This document shows, piece after piece, positions 23,257 to 33,534 of a DNA stretch of 64,000 bases. The translations under genes and the position numbers were made by a program. How positions within the stretch are numbered: position 1 is the first letter of the stretch; every line of letters begins with the position of its first letter. Below the pieces are notes generated by a model, which made no database searches, was not told the DNA's origin, and saw only the letters and a list, made by a program, of their open reading frames with translations. Source of the stretch: Phytophthora quininea (taxonomy: Eukaryota > Oomycota > Peronosporomycetes > Peronosporales > Peronosporaceae); contig JAAVTG010000602.1 of NCBI GenBank assembly GCA_011947345.1, forward strand, positions 1 to 64,000, given 5' to 3'.

Positions 23257-24996
23257 ATGATCTCGCAGCGAGTTGTTAGTGTGTTGCTGCTGGCGGCGGC
23301 TGCAGGTGTTTCCGCCTCCTACGAGGGCTACGGAACCGTCTACACGCTCAGCTCGCCCTCGGACGGCAACTGCAACTTCATGTCCTGGCCCAGCGACGCC
23401 GCCACCAAGTACGCCGCGCTCAACGCCGAGCAATGGGGCGAGACCATGAACTGCGGCCGATGCGCCGAGGTCTCGTGCACCGACGCGTCCTGCTCGGGCC
23501 AGTCGTCCGAGATCGTCTACATCATGGACCAGTGTCCGGGCTGCGAGTACGGCGACCTGGATCTGTCCCCGGACGTGTTCGAGAGCATCACCGGACAGTC
23601 GTACACGAAGCTGAGCATCGAGTGGAAGTTCGTGGACTGCCCGATCTCGAACAACGTGCAGTACTGCCTGAAGACCGGCAGTAGCGAGTTCTGGGTGGCG
23701 GTGCAGCCCGCCAACTTCGTGTCTGGGGTCGAGAGTTTGAAGATCAACAACCAGGCAGCTAGTGTGATCGACTCTGCCTACTACTTTCTGATCGATGGTA
23801 GCGGGACGAGCGTAGCGAACTTGGACTCGGTGAGCATTACGCTGACGGGAGTGAACGGGGAAGTGCTGGAGGAGACTCTGTCACTCACTGCTGACGAGTG
23901 CACCGAAGGCAGCTCGCAGTTTGCTACGAGTGACGACACCACTCAAACGACAACTTCAGTGGTGCAATCAACGTCGGCTCCGTTGACGGCTGCCCCCACC
24001 ACGGCCACACCAACTCAAGCTGCAACGACTCAACCACCCACGGCTGCAGTTTCTACATCGGCACCACCGACACAAGCTCCGACCCCCACCTCTACACCAA
24101 CGCCGGTGCAAACCGAAGCCGCCACGACGGCACCAGCGACTGAGACCCCTACGGCAGCCCCAGTGACTGAAGCCCCTACGACAGCCCCGGTGACTGAAGC
24201 TCCTACCACAGCGCCTGTGATAACGGAAGTTCCTTCGACGGCCCCTGTGACCGAAGCTCCTACCACAGCGCCTGTGGTAACGGAAGTTCCTACTACAGCT
24301 CCAGTGACGGAAAGCTCCACGACGGCCCCGCCGACGGATGTTCCTACCACGGCCCCAGTGCCTACTTCGACTCCAACCCCGGAGCCGAGTGTCACCCCAT
24401 CTCCTCCATCGCCTGAGACCATTCCGCCAACAGCAAACTCTACAACTGAAGCTCCTGTGACGACGTCGTCACCCACCGCCCAAGTAGTCTTTGCGGTGAA
24501 CGCTACGAGTTCCAGTACGAACAGCGGAATGAGCTCAAAGATTTCCGGCGACGATGAATTATCAACTTCTTCAAAGTCGGCCGATTCATCGTTGAGTCCC
24601 CAGAACAACAAGTCTACGACTACTGCATCTGTGGACAATGAGCAGAGCTCTTCAACGTCAACTACGGTGACGTCGACACAAACGTCGACAACAGTGCAGT
24701 CGACGACATCCGCACCAAGTAGAGCGTCGCCACCTTCTCCGACCCAAGCCTCTGTGCAAGAAGAAGCGAGCAGCGGGGGCGGCATCCGCTCGACGGGTGC
24801 CATCGTCGGTCTCGTTGCTGCAGTCGCTATTGCATTGGGCACCGCTGTCGGCGTGGCAGTTGTGGTTCGTAAGAAACGTAAACTGCTGGAAGAGCGCAAG
24901 GACATGGAGGACGGCGACTTGGAGTCCCCGCGGTGGTCCGGCGCGCCGTCGTACGCCAGTGTTATGACGCCCAGAGCGAAGGTTCCGGTCATGTAA
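23257..24996 (+). CDS. Expansin-like membrane-anchored protein with long Thr/Pro mucin-type spacer
   Basis: 579 residues, intronless. The signal peptide (MISQRVVSVLLLAAAAGVSA) differs from that of the twin gene. The two expansin domains (about residues 20-230) are identical in DNA to those of the gene at 20281-21615. The spacer is different and much longer, with imperfect repeats of the form TEAPTTAPV, likely heavily O-glycosylated. One membrane helix (STGAIVGLVAAVAIALGTAV) and a basic KKRK tail end the protein. The family role is wall loosening or binding of cellulose; activity here is inferred. Confidence 0.86.
   Translation: MISQRVVSVLLLAAAAGVSASYEGYGTVYTLSSPSDGNCNFMSWPSDAATKYAALNAEQWGETMNCGRCAEVSCTDASCSGQSSEIVYIMDQCPGCEYGDLDLSPDVFESITGQSYTKLSIEWKFVDCPISNNVQYCLKTGSSEFWVAVQPANFVSGVESLKINNQAASVIDSAYYFLIDGSGTSVANLDSVSITLTGVNGEVLEETLSLTADECTEGSSQFATSDDTTQTTTSVVQSTSAPLTAAPTTATPTQAATTQPPTAAVSTSAPPTQAPTPTSTPTPVQTEAATTAPATETPTAAPVTEAPTTAPVTEAPTTAPVITEVPSTAPVTEAPTTAPVVTEVPTTAPVTESSTTAPPTDVPTTAPVPTSTPTPEPSVTPSPPSPETIPPTANSTTEAPVTTSSPTAQVVFAVNATSSSTNSGMSSKISGDDELSTSSKSADSSLSPQNNKSTTTASVDNEQSSSTSTTVTSTQTSTTVQSTTSAPSRASPPSPTQASVQEEASSGGGIRSTGAIVGLVAAVAIALGTAVGVAVVVRKKRKLLEERKDMEDGDLESPRWSGAPSYASVMTPRAKVPVM
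23311..23940 (+). repeat. Arm 2 of the perfect 630-bp inverted repeat
   Basis: Reverse complement of 20905-21534. Sequence before (signal peptide) and after (spacer) is unrelated between the two genes, so only the domain-coding part is homogenised. Confidence 0.85.
24100..24400 (+). repeat. Imperfect tandem repeats coding Thr/Pro-rich TEAPTTAPV units
   Basis: Repeating units of about 27-30 bp (gaagctcctaccacagcgcctgt-like) inside the spacer of the expansin-like gene. Such an array can expand or contract and would change the length of the extracellular stalk. Confidence 0.7.
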
Positions 24997-25279
24997 ATCT
25001 GCTGGAAGCAGCATTATAAACCCGTGTACGTTGCGTATGAATAAAAAGCGTAGTAGTTCAAGAAAGCATTGCTGGCAAATGAGCTTGCGTGGTGATGGCA
25101 ACTCCTGCGCAAGGAGCGCTGCTTCCCGAGCAAGCACGCTAGTGTCTGCGGCACTGTCGAAACTCGTGGCGACAGTCCCACCAGATAAAAGGTTGCCATG
25201 CAAACTCAAGATGGTAGTTTTTCGCGCACTCCAACTCGCTAGTTGTCTGTAGGCTACACGCATTAATTCAGCAGTCCTA

Positions 25280-26166
25280 TCACAGCTTTGCCTGGTAATA
25301 TTCCTTCACGGGAATGTACTTTGCACCGCCATAGAAATCGAGCAACACGATGTGCTCAATTTCCAGGACGTACGGCACGAAGCCATGCTTTGCAGGCCAG
25401 TACTCCATCTGCGGGTGTCTGCAGGACAAGACATCGAAGTATCAGCAAGAGATTCAAAACCAAGTGCCTGGTTGAGCCACCTACTTGGAGAACAGAGCCA
25501 TCTCGGCGTAGTGGCGCTGGTCAGCAGCAACAGGGACGACTTTCCCGCTCAGATTGAGCTTCCAGCACGTCGGGTCTTCCTCGTCCATCTTGCATCCAGT
25601 CTGCGCCATGGTGATGGCGACCGACGCGCTCGAATTCGCCTTCAGATCCGCTCCTGCAACATTGCTGAATTATTATAATTGTCTTTGGTGAACAAGATCT
25701 TTCAACAGTTCGTACCTGCGGCATCCAGCTCCGTCAGGTAGAAGTACAACTTGCCCGTCGCGTCTTCTTTCGAGTAGCCGATGCCGTCTAACAACACAAA
25801 TACTCTTGAACGTTTCATCCCAACACTGGTAAACACAAACTCGAGCTACGTACCGCTGTAGGACACCGTGTTGCCGTACGGGATGCCGCGGAACTGCAAC
25901 GACAGCGTGGACAGCGTAGCCCACACGTTGTCGTGCACCAGTTCACGCGCATGCAGCGCCGCATTTGCTGCACTTGTACTCCAGTACCTGGCAACATACT
26001 ATCATCAGTTTAATAAATACAAATACCCTGCAATAAATCCTTCCTCATACGACTCTTCTCGTTCTTGTTCCACGAGTCGATACGTGTCCACACGGAAAAC
26101 GCCGCTGGCTCGACGGGCCTCCGCCGTCAGCAGCAGCATGCAGAGCGTCACAAGAAACGTCTTCAT
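25280..26166 (-). CDS. CREG-like secreted protein (FMN-binding split-barrel fold)
   Basis: Five exons: 26166-26051, 25987-25854, 25787-25716, 25653-25485 and 25418-25280, with introns of 61-66 bp. All phases agree and give 209 residues. A signal peptide (MKTFLVTLCMLLLTAEA) is followed by the order typical of CREG1: VHDNVWATLSTLSLQFRGIP, GNTVSYSDG, LYFYLTELD, DEEDPTCWKLNLSGK, ALFSKHPQM, HGFVPYVLEIEHIVLLDFYG and GAKYIPVKEYY. In animals CREG proteins are secreted or endolysosomal glycoproteins that do not act as oxidases despite the fold. The gene is divergent from the LYR-motif gene, with 128 bp between starts. No frame errors were found. Confidence 0.88.
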
Positions 26167-26294
26167 CGTCTTGGTAGTCGCTTCTTTCCTGCAGTTCGCT
26201 TTCCGATCTGAGCCCAATGACAACCTTTTTGTTCTCAGTCTCCGCTCCAACTTCTGTCACGTCGAGCCAATCGCAGCGTTTCGAGCCACGAGCC

Positions 26295-26570
26295 ATGGCC
26301 GGTATTGGCGCGAGGCGCGAGGTGCTGGCGCTCTTCCGGGACGTGCTGCGCGTGGCGAGGAGCTTCCCAGAGCGCAGCATGGGGCGCAAGCTCGTGTACA
26401 ACGCGCGGGAGCTGCTGCGGCTGCGCAGGGACGAGCACAGCGACGCGCGCGTGCAGCAGTATCTCAAGGAGGGACGCGAGGCGCTGCAAGTCTACCGACT
26501 GCTCCAACAGGACGACAAGCTGCTCACCGCCATCACCAGGAAGACGACAAGGCCAGCAACAAAGAAATAG
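26295..26570 (+). CDS. LYR-motif (Complex1_LYR) protein
   Basis: About 91 residues from ATG 26295 (MAGIGARREVLALFRDVLR). The LFR triplet, followed by an Arg-rich helix (SMGRKLVYNARELLRLRRDE) and a second helix (VQQYLKEGREALQVYRLL), is the pattern of LYRM proteins. These are small mitochondrial matrix adaptors for Fe-S cluster delivery or respiratory complex assembly that bind acyl carrier protein. The exact LYRM subgroup is not clear. The frame is open upstream to 26217, but the ATG at 26295 fits family length. Confidence 0.75.
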   Translation: MAGIGARREVLALFRDVLRVARSFPERSMGRKLVYNARELLRLRRDEHSDARVQQYLKEGREALQVYRLLQQDDKLLTAITRKTTRPATKK

Positions 26571-26693
26571 AACCAGCAGAGACTTAAATTCATGAAGAAC
26601 TGCAGCTGCTTGATGAGCTGGAGGCTCTGAGCCAACCAGCCACATGTCGACATTGCAGTAGCGCAGAGACACGACCATTTCGAGACTGGAGAA

Positions 26694-27313
26694 ATGGCAG
26701 ACAGACTGCTGCACGGCACGACGCTCGTGAACGCCAAGGGCGAGACGATCGATGGAGGCGACGTCGGCCAGAGCGGACTGCTGGCGCTCTACTTCGCAGT
26801 GAGTTTGGATCTCTATGGATGTTCTTGTGGTGTACTTACTAATGAAGATCTATTTGCACAGGCGAACTGGTGTCCGGACTGCCGGGCGTTCCAGCGCAAG
26901 CTCAATGAGTTCTACGACCAAGTGAACACGCCGACCCAACAGTTGGATGTGGTGTTCCTGAGCTCTGACATGAACGAGGAGGACCAGCTAGCGCACTTTT
27001 CGGAGAAGCATGGCCCGTGGTGGATGGCTCCTCGCAGCTCCGACATCCGCAACGAACTCCGTCGCAAGGTAAGCTGCAGCGATTGCTGTTCTACTGTGCG
27101 TTGGATCTAACGTGTTGAGTCGACTGGACGTAGTACGGCATCCGCAACGGCAAAGACGACGTGGAGGTGGCCGTGACGCACCGGATCGGCGGTATCCCAG
27201 CACTCGTGCTCATCCGTCCGAACGGTGAAGTGCTCGACTTCCAGGGCGTGCAACAAGTCGAGAGCGACGGCGTTCAGGCACTGATGAACTGGCAAACTAA
27301 AGTTGCCCAGTAG
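26694..27313 (+). CDS. Thioredoxin-fold (nucleoredoxin-like) protein, paralogue of the gene at 19416
   Basis: Three exons: 26694-26798, 26862-27068 and 27134-27313, with introns of 63 and 65 bp at phase 0, giving 163 residues. The active site WCPDC is created across the first splice (YFA/ANWCPDC). It then reads DVVFLSSDMNEEDQ, GPWWMAP and the cis-Pro loop GGIPALVLIRPNGEVLDF. It aligns over its whole length with the intronless gene at 19416-19955, starting at MADRLLHGTTL against MTKALLQGVTL. One copy therefore either lost its introns or arose through an mRNA intermediate. The role is probably cytosolic disulfide reduction. Confidence 0.88.
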
Positions 27314-27437
27314 AGCTGCGACAACAACGAGACACCTTCGCTTCGAAGCAACCAACCCCGCATTAAATGCCTCAACACCAAGAGCAAATAACATAATCCA
27401 CCCATTTCTCCCGTCCCGCGCCGATCCCGACGCCGTA

Positions 27438-28126
27438 CTAAGCGGCCGCCGAGATCGCAAGGATCTCCGCGTCCTGGTAGAGCGAGTTGCCGAGCTGCTG
27501 GAGAGCGTCCGGACTGATCCGGTTCTGCTCGGCGGCCACGAGCATCTCGTTGTACAGAGCGTTGCCCAGAGACTCGAACATGCCGGCCGTGAAGCCCTGG
27601 GGCATAGGCATGTGGCCGTTGCTGCTGCTGGGCAGCTCCAGCTTGCGCAGATCTCTGCGCACCACCCCATGGGGCAGCTTGGTCTCCTGCAGCAGAGACC
27701 GCAGTCCGTCGTCCTGTCTTTTGGTCCAGGAGGAGGCTCCTGTGGGGCGACTCTCTTCGCACTGTTGCGGCTCCAACGCCTCGACGTCTTCGGCGGTGGT
27801 CTCCAGTTCCTTAAACAGACCGTAGAGCGCTTGGAGCCGTGCCCAGGCGTCCGCTGCGCGTCGCTCCTCATCGTCAGTTAGGTCTTTTACTTGTTGGTTA
27901 CTAACTTTAACGGGGTCTTCGATCGTCAATAGGTGCACGCCAGAGACGTCCTCTGGCAGCGTGCGGAAGTGGTCGCGGGCGGCGGCGTCGTCCGGGAGCG
28001 ACGTGTACGAGACGCTGGGGCTCCACCACTGCTCGTCGTCGTCGCTGGGGAGCTGCCGGCCCCGTTGTCGTGGCCGATGGGCGCCGGCACGTGCAGCCGC
28101 GCACGCTGAATCGCCCGGCGCAGCAT
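27438..28126 (-). CDS. Conserved-looking hypothetical protein with possible mitochondrial presequence
   Basis: From ATG 28126 the protein starts MLRRAIQRARLHV, an amphipathic Arg-rich helix. After one frame change at the CCCC near 28047 (one base missing) it continues SDDDEQWWSPSVSYTSL, then a helical region (DDEERRAADAWARLQALYG) and ends in LGNALYNEMLVAAEQNRISPDALQQLGNSLYQDAE. With the missing base the length is exactly 230 codons. An unbroken frame also runs back to 28274 without the correction, but its N-terminus looks like translated leader. I do not recognise the family. Confidence 0.6.
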
Positions 28127-28389
28127 TCCGACTGAAGGCGCGGAGCGGGCGATTCACAAGTGACGAAGAATGTCGGTAGCAGAAACCGGAGGGAAAGATT
28201 AACACCAACTCTGAAGAAACTTTGAGTGATTGGGGTGCTATTTTTCCACTACACCGTTTTGATTCATAGGACAATCAGATTACGATGGGGTTATTGCGTC
28301 GACGTCTTGCAGTGCTTGTCGGCAAGATTGTGAGGACATTTTTATTAAGCTGAGAGCCCCATGGCGACTTTTACTTTAGGAATCGAGCC

Positions 28390-29517
28390 ATGCCAGCTAC
28401 ACAAGTGAGTCCGGCGCTGCGACGGCGAATTTCGGACGATGCGAGGATGATGCTGCGAGCGGCTCTGCGGGAAGGTGTCGACGAGTTTGGCATGGACGCT
28501 CTGGACGCCGTGGACACTTGCCCACCCAGTATCGAGCACCTACCGCTGACCGAGCGACTGCAGAACTTCCGAGGACAACTGCGATTGGAGTTGCTTTCCA
28601 GCGATGCAGACCCGGACGGAGCTGTCGAGCTCCGTGTGACCGTGACGAGCACGAGCTACCTGCTGCGGTACCAAGTGGCGAGCACGGGGGCCGAGGTGTC
28701 CGTGCTGAACCGGAACGGAGTGGCGACGTCGTGGATCACCACGGCCGACGGCCACCATATCCAGCTACGGAGGTTCCTCTCGCCAGTTGCAGGCGACGAG
28801 CACGACCCGCTGACGGCCAGGATTGACCAGTTGCAAGAGTGCAAGTCGGAGGTGTTAGTGCTGCTGGGAGTACTAGATACACTAGACCTGCTGGATATGT
28901 TGCGCGCGTTGGATACTGGAGTGGAAGCTGCTGGGTCGGGTATTTATCACGAGCGCATTTTCCATTCGACCAGCAAAAGATGCTCGTACGTGTTCACATT
29001 CGACATGTCCACCGGCTATCCGACAACCGTTACCCAGGAAGCGATGGCGGAGACATTGACCGACGGGGCTGCACGGGCCCCGATCCAGCTCACGGTTGAC
29101 GGCTACGTGCGCCACGACGACAGCGCCATCGAGGCGCCGATCGGCATCGCTTCCGACGTTGACATCCTGGTCGAGACGGCTGCCCAGTGCTTCTACCAGT
29201 GGACGATCGACGGCCGACAGCAGCTCGAGCAAATCTTTGCCATGCTGGACAGGGACGATGACGGCTCCGTGTCGGGCCAGGACATCGTCGATCAGCTCCT
29301 GGAGGCAGGCAACCCGCTCGAGCGCGCGCAGTCCATCGCGATGGAGATGACGCGGCTCATGTGCGACAGCACCAACCCGTCCGAGGAGGTTCCGTTCGTG
29401 CCATTCGCGGCCTTCTGGATCATGCTACTGGCCGACGATATGCGCGTGTCCGACCCGAACAACGAGCAGCGCGTGCTGCCGGCACTGCAGCAGCTCTTCT
29501 TCGGCCCGCAGGCGTAG
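28390..29517 (+). CDS. EF-hand protein of unknown role
   Basis: 375 residues, intronless and unbroken. Most of the protein (about 1-270) has alternating strand and helix composition without a known signature. Near residue 285 a canonical calcium-binding loop appears, DRDDDGSVSGQD (positions 1, 3, 5, 9 and 12 acidic or polar, Gly at 6), in the context LEQIFAMLDRDDDGSV, followed by a likely second, degenerate hand. It may be a calcium-responsive regulator; partner and location are unknown. No signal peptide is seen. Confidence 0.7.
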   Translation: MPATQVSPALRRRISDDARMMLRAALREGVDEFGMDALDAVDTCPPSIEHLPLTERLQNFRGQLRLELLSSDADPDGAVELRVTVTSTSYLLRYQVASTGAEVSVLNRNGVATSWITTADGHHIQLRRFLSPVAGDEHDPLTARIDQLQECKSEVLVLLGVLDTLDLLDMLRALDTGVEAAGSGIYHERIFHSTSKRCSYVFTFDMSTGYPTTVTQEAMAETLTDGAARAPIQLTVDGYVRHDDSAIEAPIGIASDVDILVETAAQCFYQWTIDGRQQLEQIFAMLDRDDDGSVSGQDIVDQLLEAGNPLERAQSIAMEMTRLMCDSTNPSEEVPFVPFAAFWIMLLADDMRVSDPNNEQRVLPALQQLFFGPQA

Positions 29518-29998
29518 GCAAACGTAGTACAGACGTATGCTAACTTGTCGGCAACAACACTACGTCGTTTCATGACTGAACTTTCGAGCATTGTTGCACC
29601 GCGGTTCGTCGCAGGCATGTGGAAGTTTGTCGTCAGCAGCCCACCCGGAGCGGTGGCTCGATAACCATGAAAATGTGCGGTCTTGACGACTGGAATTCAG
29701 TCGCGCTTGAACGCTTCCGCTGTTGGCGAGCCGCGATTTGTTGCTGTTGTTGTTGACTTTTGTACGGAAAAACGTTCAACTTGCCTTTTGTGTAGCCATC
29801 TTCATGTTCACTTGGTTTTAGTATACTCCATACTGAAGATTTTCCTGTGAACCGAAGAAAGATAGAGAAGCAAACACAGCAACTTTCTGTTCAGCTCGTA
29901 CCGGCAGCCTCGGAGCTCTCTCGTGCGCCGCCACTGCTCAATCTGCCGCCGGTGTACACCCGTGCTGGAGTCACGTGCCTAACAGACCTCCCCAAGCG
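29518..29998. other. Intergenic, nothing recognised
   Basis: About 480 bp between the EF-hand gene and the ankyrin/FYVE gene; leader and promoter sequence presumably lie here. The ankyrin frame is open a little upstream, to 29975, but without an ATG. Confidence 0.5.
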
Positions 29999-32226
29999 AT
30001 GGAGCCTGGCAACTCGGAAGCCATCCAGTTGGCGCAGGCCTCGGACTGGAAGGCGCTGCAGCGGCTACTGGAGCGCGACCCGGCCGTGGCCAAAGAGCGA
30101 GGCGACCACGGCATGCTGCCCCTCCACTGGGCCTGCACCGTGCGTCGCGTGCCCCTGTCGCTCGTGGCCAAGCTGCTGCAGGCATATCCGGACGGCATCA
30201 AGACCGCCAACGCTGGCGAGTTGCTGCCATTACACATCGCCATCCGGGCGCGAGTGCACTCGTCCGTGCTGCGCAGACTCGTGCGCGCGTACCCGAACGC
30301 CGTCAACGAGTGCACACCTGATGGTGTTTCGGCGCTCCAACTGGCCGAGCAGGCCGATCTGGACGCTGACAGCCTCAAGGTGCTCCATCGCGCCCACGAC
30401 CGCAGTAGTTTGGCGCAGCAACAGAACGACGACGACAGCTCGCTCGACGTCGAGTCAGACGTGGACCAACATAAGCGAGTAGCGAGCTATACGCAAGAAG
30501 AAGGCGAAGACTCGGGCGTCAACCAGGACGAAGAAGATAAGGAGCTGGATTGGACCAAAGTGCCCAAACCGTTCGGCGGGAACGGCCACTATGCAGGATT
30601 TCTACACAACTCTGACGTGGAAGACTTTGAAGCGTCCCAGATGTCCGTGCCCGAGCCTGAAGACAGCATCAGTATGCTGAGCGAGCGGTCACTCAGTGAC
30701 GACGGGATCGACACCCCACACGACCATCTGGTGTCGCCCTCTTCAACCAGCACTTGCAGTCACGAGGAGCTGCGAACGCCAAGCAGTTCCAGATCGTCAT
30801 TTGCAGCGCAGTTAGGCGCGGGGATTCGAGCACTGACGAGTCTTCACGTCCAGAACAAGGGAGAGAACACTAGTCGCAGAAGACTCAACCGAACAGTGTC
30901 GTTACTTGGCCAACTGCAGAGCAATGGCATGCTTTCTGAGAGGGAGCTGAGGACCATGGTGTCGGCTATGAGTGAGAGCGCTGTCATTGGGAATTCCGAC
31001 GAAGAAGCGGCCAGTAAGAGCCACAGTCGCCACATGTCGTTGCCCATGATGCCGAGCTTTGAAAACCGACGACAGACAGCCAACTTCCAGCTCTACAATG
31101 AAGCAGACGACGAAGAGAACGCGTCTTCCAGGGACAGTGGCAGTCCAGTGGGGGATTGCGGACACCCAAAGCAGCAGGAGGGGAATTTTTCCGGTCACCA
31201 AAAGACCGGCCGCAGTCGCGTCGGTCTCTGACGGGGTCGCAGAGAGGCTCGCCGCCTCTGTTTCGGAAGTCGCACCGTCGAGGTTCTCATGGATCGCGAC
31301 ACTTTGAGTCTGCGCCGGAATGGAAGCACGACGATGAGTGCTCCATTTGTCGCGCTAGCTTTGGCATGTTCAAGCACCGACACCACTGCCGAAACTGCGG
31401 CAAGTCAATCTGCAGTCAACACAGCGCTGATAAGAAGCTATCCATTGTAACCAAGGGGTTCGCTACCCCACAGCGAGTTTGTGTCACCTGCTACGCCATG
31501 ATCACGCACAGTCGAAACCTCAAGCATGATCTGGAGCTCGACCGCGAAGACTCGCTGCTGAACCCCGTCGCTTTCCAGCAGCAGCATTACGGGCTTCAAA
31601 GCGGCGGGTTTGAGAGCCACCAACCGCTTCGGAGCACTGCTCCTCCTGCAGGCGTCCGAGGCTCGCCGGCTGTGAGCCCCACGACCTCAGCAGCGACCGC
31701 TCCCAATGTGAGAACTAGAAAGTCTAGTATTGTCGCTGCGGGCGAAGCAACCGGAGGCGCTGGGGAACGCGCTACAACCGCGAACCATGCGTCGGGAATC
31801 CCTGCCGATGGGTCCTCCTCAACAATCCAAGAGCTGCGCTGTCTATTGGCCTCGCAGCAGAAGCAGATCGAGCAGCTCGCGCAGAGCAACATGCAGATGC
31901 AGCAACAGCTACTGGAGCAGGAAGAGCTCAAGGCCGAGACGATGCTGCTCATCACGCAGCTCATGACGCGCGTGTCTGTGCTGGAACTCCACAAAGACAA
32001 CAGTCGACGCAGCAGCAAACGCCGCAGCGTCGGCACCGGCGACAGCGAAGACGACGACGAAGAGTACCCGCAAACGACTCGCTCGTCTTCGAGCGGTAAA
32101 GCGGAAGCTTCCTACACAGACTCTCAACAGCTAAGATTTCTCGCGTTGCTCTTTGTCTCCGAGGGATGTAGTCCATCTCTGGGTGGGCGTTGCCCTCCTT
32201 GGGGTGCGCCTGGAAGCGGCTCGTGA
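29999..32226 (+). CDS. Ankyrin-like repeat and FYVE zinc-finger protein
   Basis: From ATG 29999 (MEPGNSEAIQLAQASDW), three ankyrin-like units (HGMLPLHWACTV, GELLPLHIAIRA, DGVSALQLAEQ) fill residues 10-130. An acidic, Ser-rich linker follows. After a frame change at GGGGG (31150-31154, one base missing) there is a FYVE finger: WKHDDECSIC, RHHCRNCGKSICSQHS and VCVTCY, with the RHHCR patch that binds PI3P. A Gln-rich coiled coil and acidic tail end the protein. With the extra base the length is 742 residues. It probably docks to endosomal PI3P while the ankyrin part holds a partner. The last codons overlap the convergent NDUFB3-like gene, so the true stop may lie earlier. Confidence 0.85.
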
Positions 32227-32350
32227 TGGTGTCCACGACGAGGTACACGCCGAAGATGGCGGAGGCCATGCCCAGACCCGTGAACGGCTTCTTGCCGCAG
32301 TTGGAGATGAACGGGTGGCTTCTCCACGCGTCCTGGTGGGCGAGAACCAT
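32124..32350 (-). CDS. NDUFB3-like accessory subunit of mitochondrial complex I
   Basis: From ATG 32350 (MVLAHQDAWRSHPFIS) comes KKPFTGLGMASAIFGVYLVVD, the single membrane helix with the GLG motif typical of the small B12/NDUFB3 subunit, then HPEMDYIP. The C-terminus is uncertain. The frame as written stays open to 31961. One extra C in the CCC after DYI would give PSETKSNARNLSC and a stop at 32124, close to family length. Upstream residues (KWRNTLGIVDLKPLA) also look coding but lack an ATG, so a first exon is probably missing. It is convergent with the FYVE gene, with overlapping ends. Confidence 0.6.
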
Positions 32351-32489
32351 GGCGAGCGGCTTGAGGTCGACGATTCCGAGGGTGTTGCGCCACTTGTGGG
32401 CCGCAGACACAAAATGAATTCGCTATACTGTGTTTTGGTATCCCCCGTTAAACGGATTTTGTATTTTCGGTTTTTATGCAATAGGCAGC

Positions 32490-33426
32490 ATGGCGGTAGG
32501 TGGAGATGCATGGCGGCCTCGTTGACTCGCTTCTGACGCTCTGTGCTAGGACAAATCGAACGGCAGGAAGGGCGCAGGCGTTGCCAATGTGACGCGGCAG
32601 ACATGGGACCGCGCGCACTACGAGAAGCTGGCCCAGATGCGCGCGGACGGCCAACTGCCGCAGGAGGAGGCCAAAAGGTCATCCACTCCAGCAAACAAGA
32701 GTTCCAGGCGGCCGATGAGGACGCTGCGGGACCTTCCGGATCTGCCAGAGCTTTTCTGAAAGTCAGAACTGCCAAGATGTCGCTGGAGACGGCTGTGGGC
32801 ACCGTCAAAGTGGTCAAGTCGGACGACGTGAGCAAGACCGGAGGCTACTACTGCGAGGTCTGCGACTGCGGGCTCAAGGATTCGGTGGCCTATCTGGACC
32901 ACATTAACGGCAAAAAGCGTGAGTTCGTGGCGGCTCTATGTGGGACGGAAGTGGAGAACTAAAGGTGATTTATGTCGTTGCTGGACAGATCTGCGGAAGC
33001 TGGGCTATAGTATGCGCGTGGAGCGGTCGACGGTGGACCAGGTGAAGAACAGGCTGCAGAGCGCTTCAAAACGGAAGTGGGATCCCATCATGACTAAGAA
33101 ACTAGACGCCATGGCAGGTACGATGACCAGTAGTGGAGTTAGGTCTCTACCTAGAAACATTAATTTTATGTGTGTTTGTGTGAATGATTATTTGGTGTAG
33201 ATTATGAGAAGAAGGTGAAGGAAGCGGAAGAGGAAGAAGCTCGCGTCAAGCGACAGAAAAGGGAGCAGAAGAAGGCCAAGAAACTCCAAGACGATGCAGG
33301 CGAGGTAAAAGCCGAAGAAAAGAAACCAAAGGCAGAAGTGCTGCTCCTGACGCGGACGCAGAGATGATGGCCATGATGGGCTTCGGAGGCTTCGGAGGTT
33401 CCAAAAGAGCTAGACACTGTCAGTAG
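32490..33426 (+). CDS. ZMAT2: ZMAT2/Snu23-like U4/U6.U5 tri-snRNP zinc-finger protein
   Basis: Four exons: 32490-32495 (only ATGGCG), 32550-32918, 32989-33117 and 33201-33426; introns of 54, 70 and 83 bp. Motifs: TWDRAHYEKLAQ, the U1-type C2H2 finger GGYYCEVCDCGLKDSVAYLDHINGK, and across the splice the hallmark MRVERSTVDQVKNRL. A charged coiled coil and the C-terminal MMGFGGFGGSKR follow. Snu23 is part of the spliceosomal B complex near the 5' splice site. Two frame changes, near 32675 and 33330, each need one added base, giving 243 residues exactly in frame. The two-codon first exon with a strong GTAGGT donor is an inference, but it restores an M-A-D-K start. Confidence 0.85.
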
Positions 33427-33534
33427 AAATCCATATAACACGTCAACATCAGTTGCAAAGGCAACTTCCGTTTTGGGTATATGTGGCATATTACCCATTT
33501 GCCATCTTGACCCAAACAGCAATTCGCAGACAAG

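Noticed and set aside
24030..24992. 320-codon minus-strand frame rich in Val, Gly and Ser
   Set aside because: Complement of the Thr/Pro-rich spacer of the expansin-like gene; low complexity and no start context.
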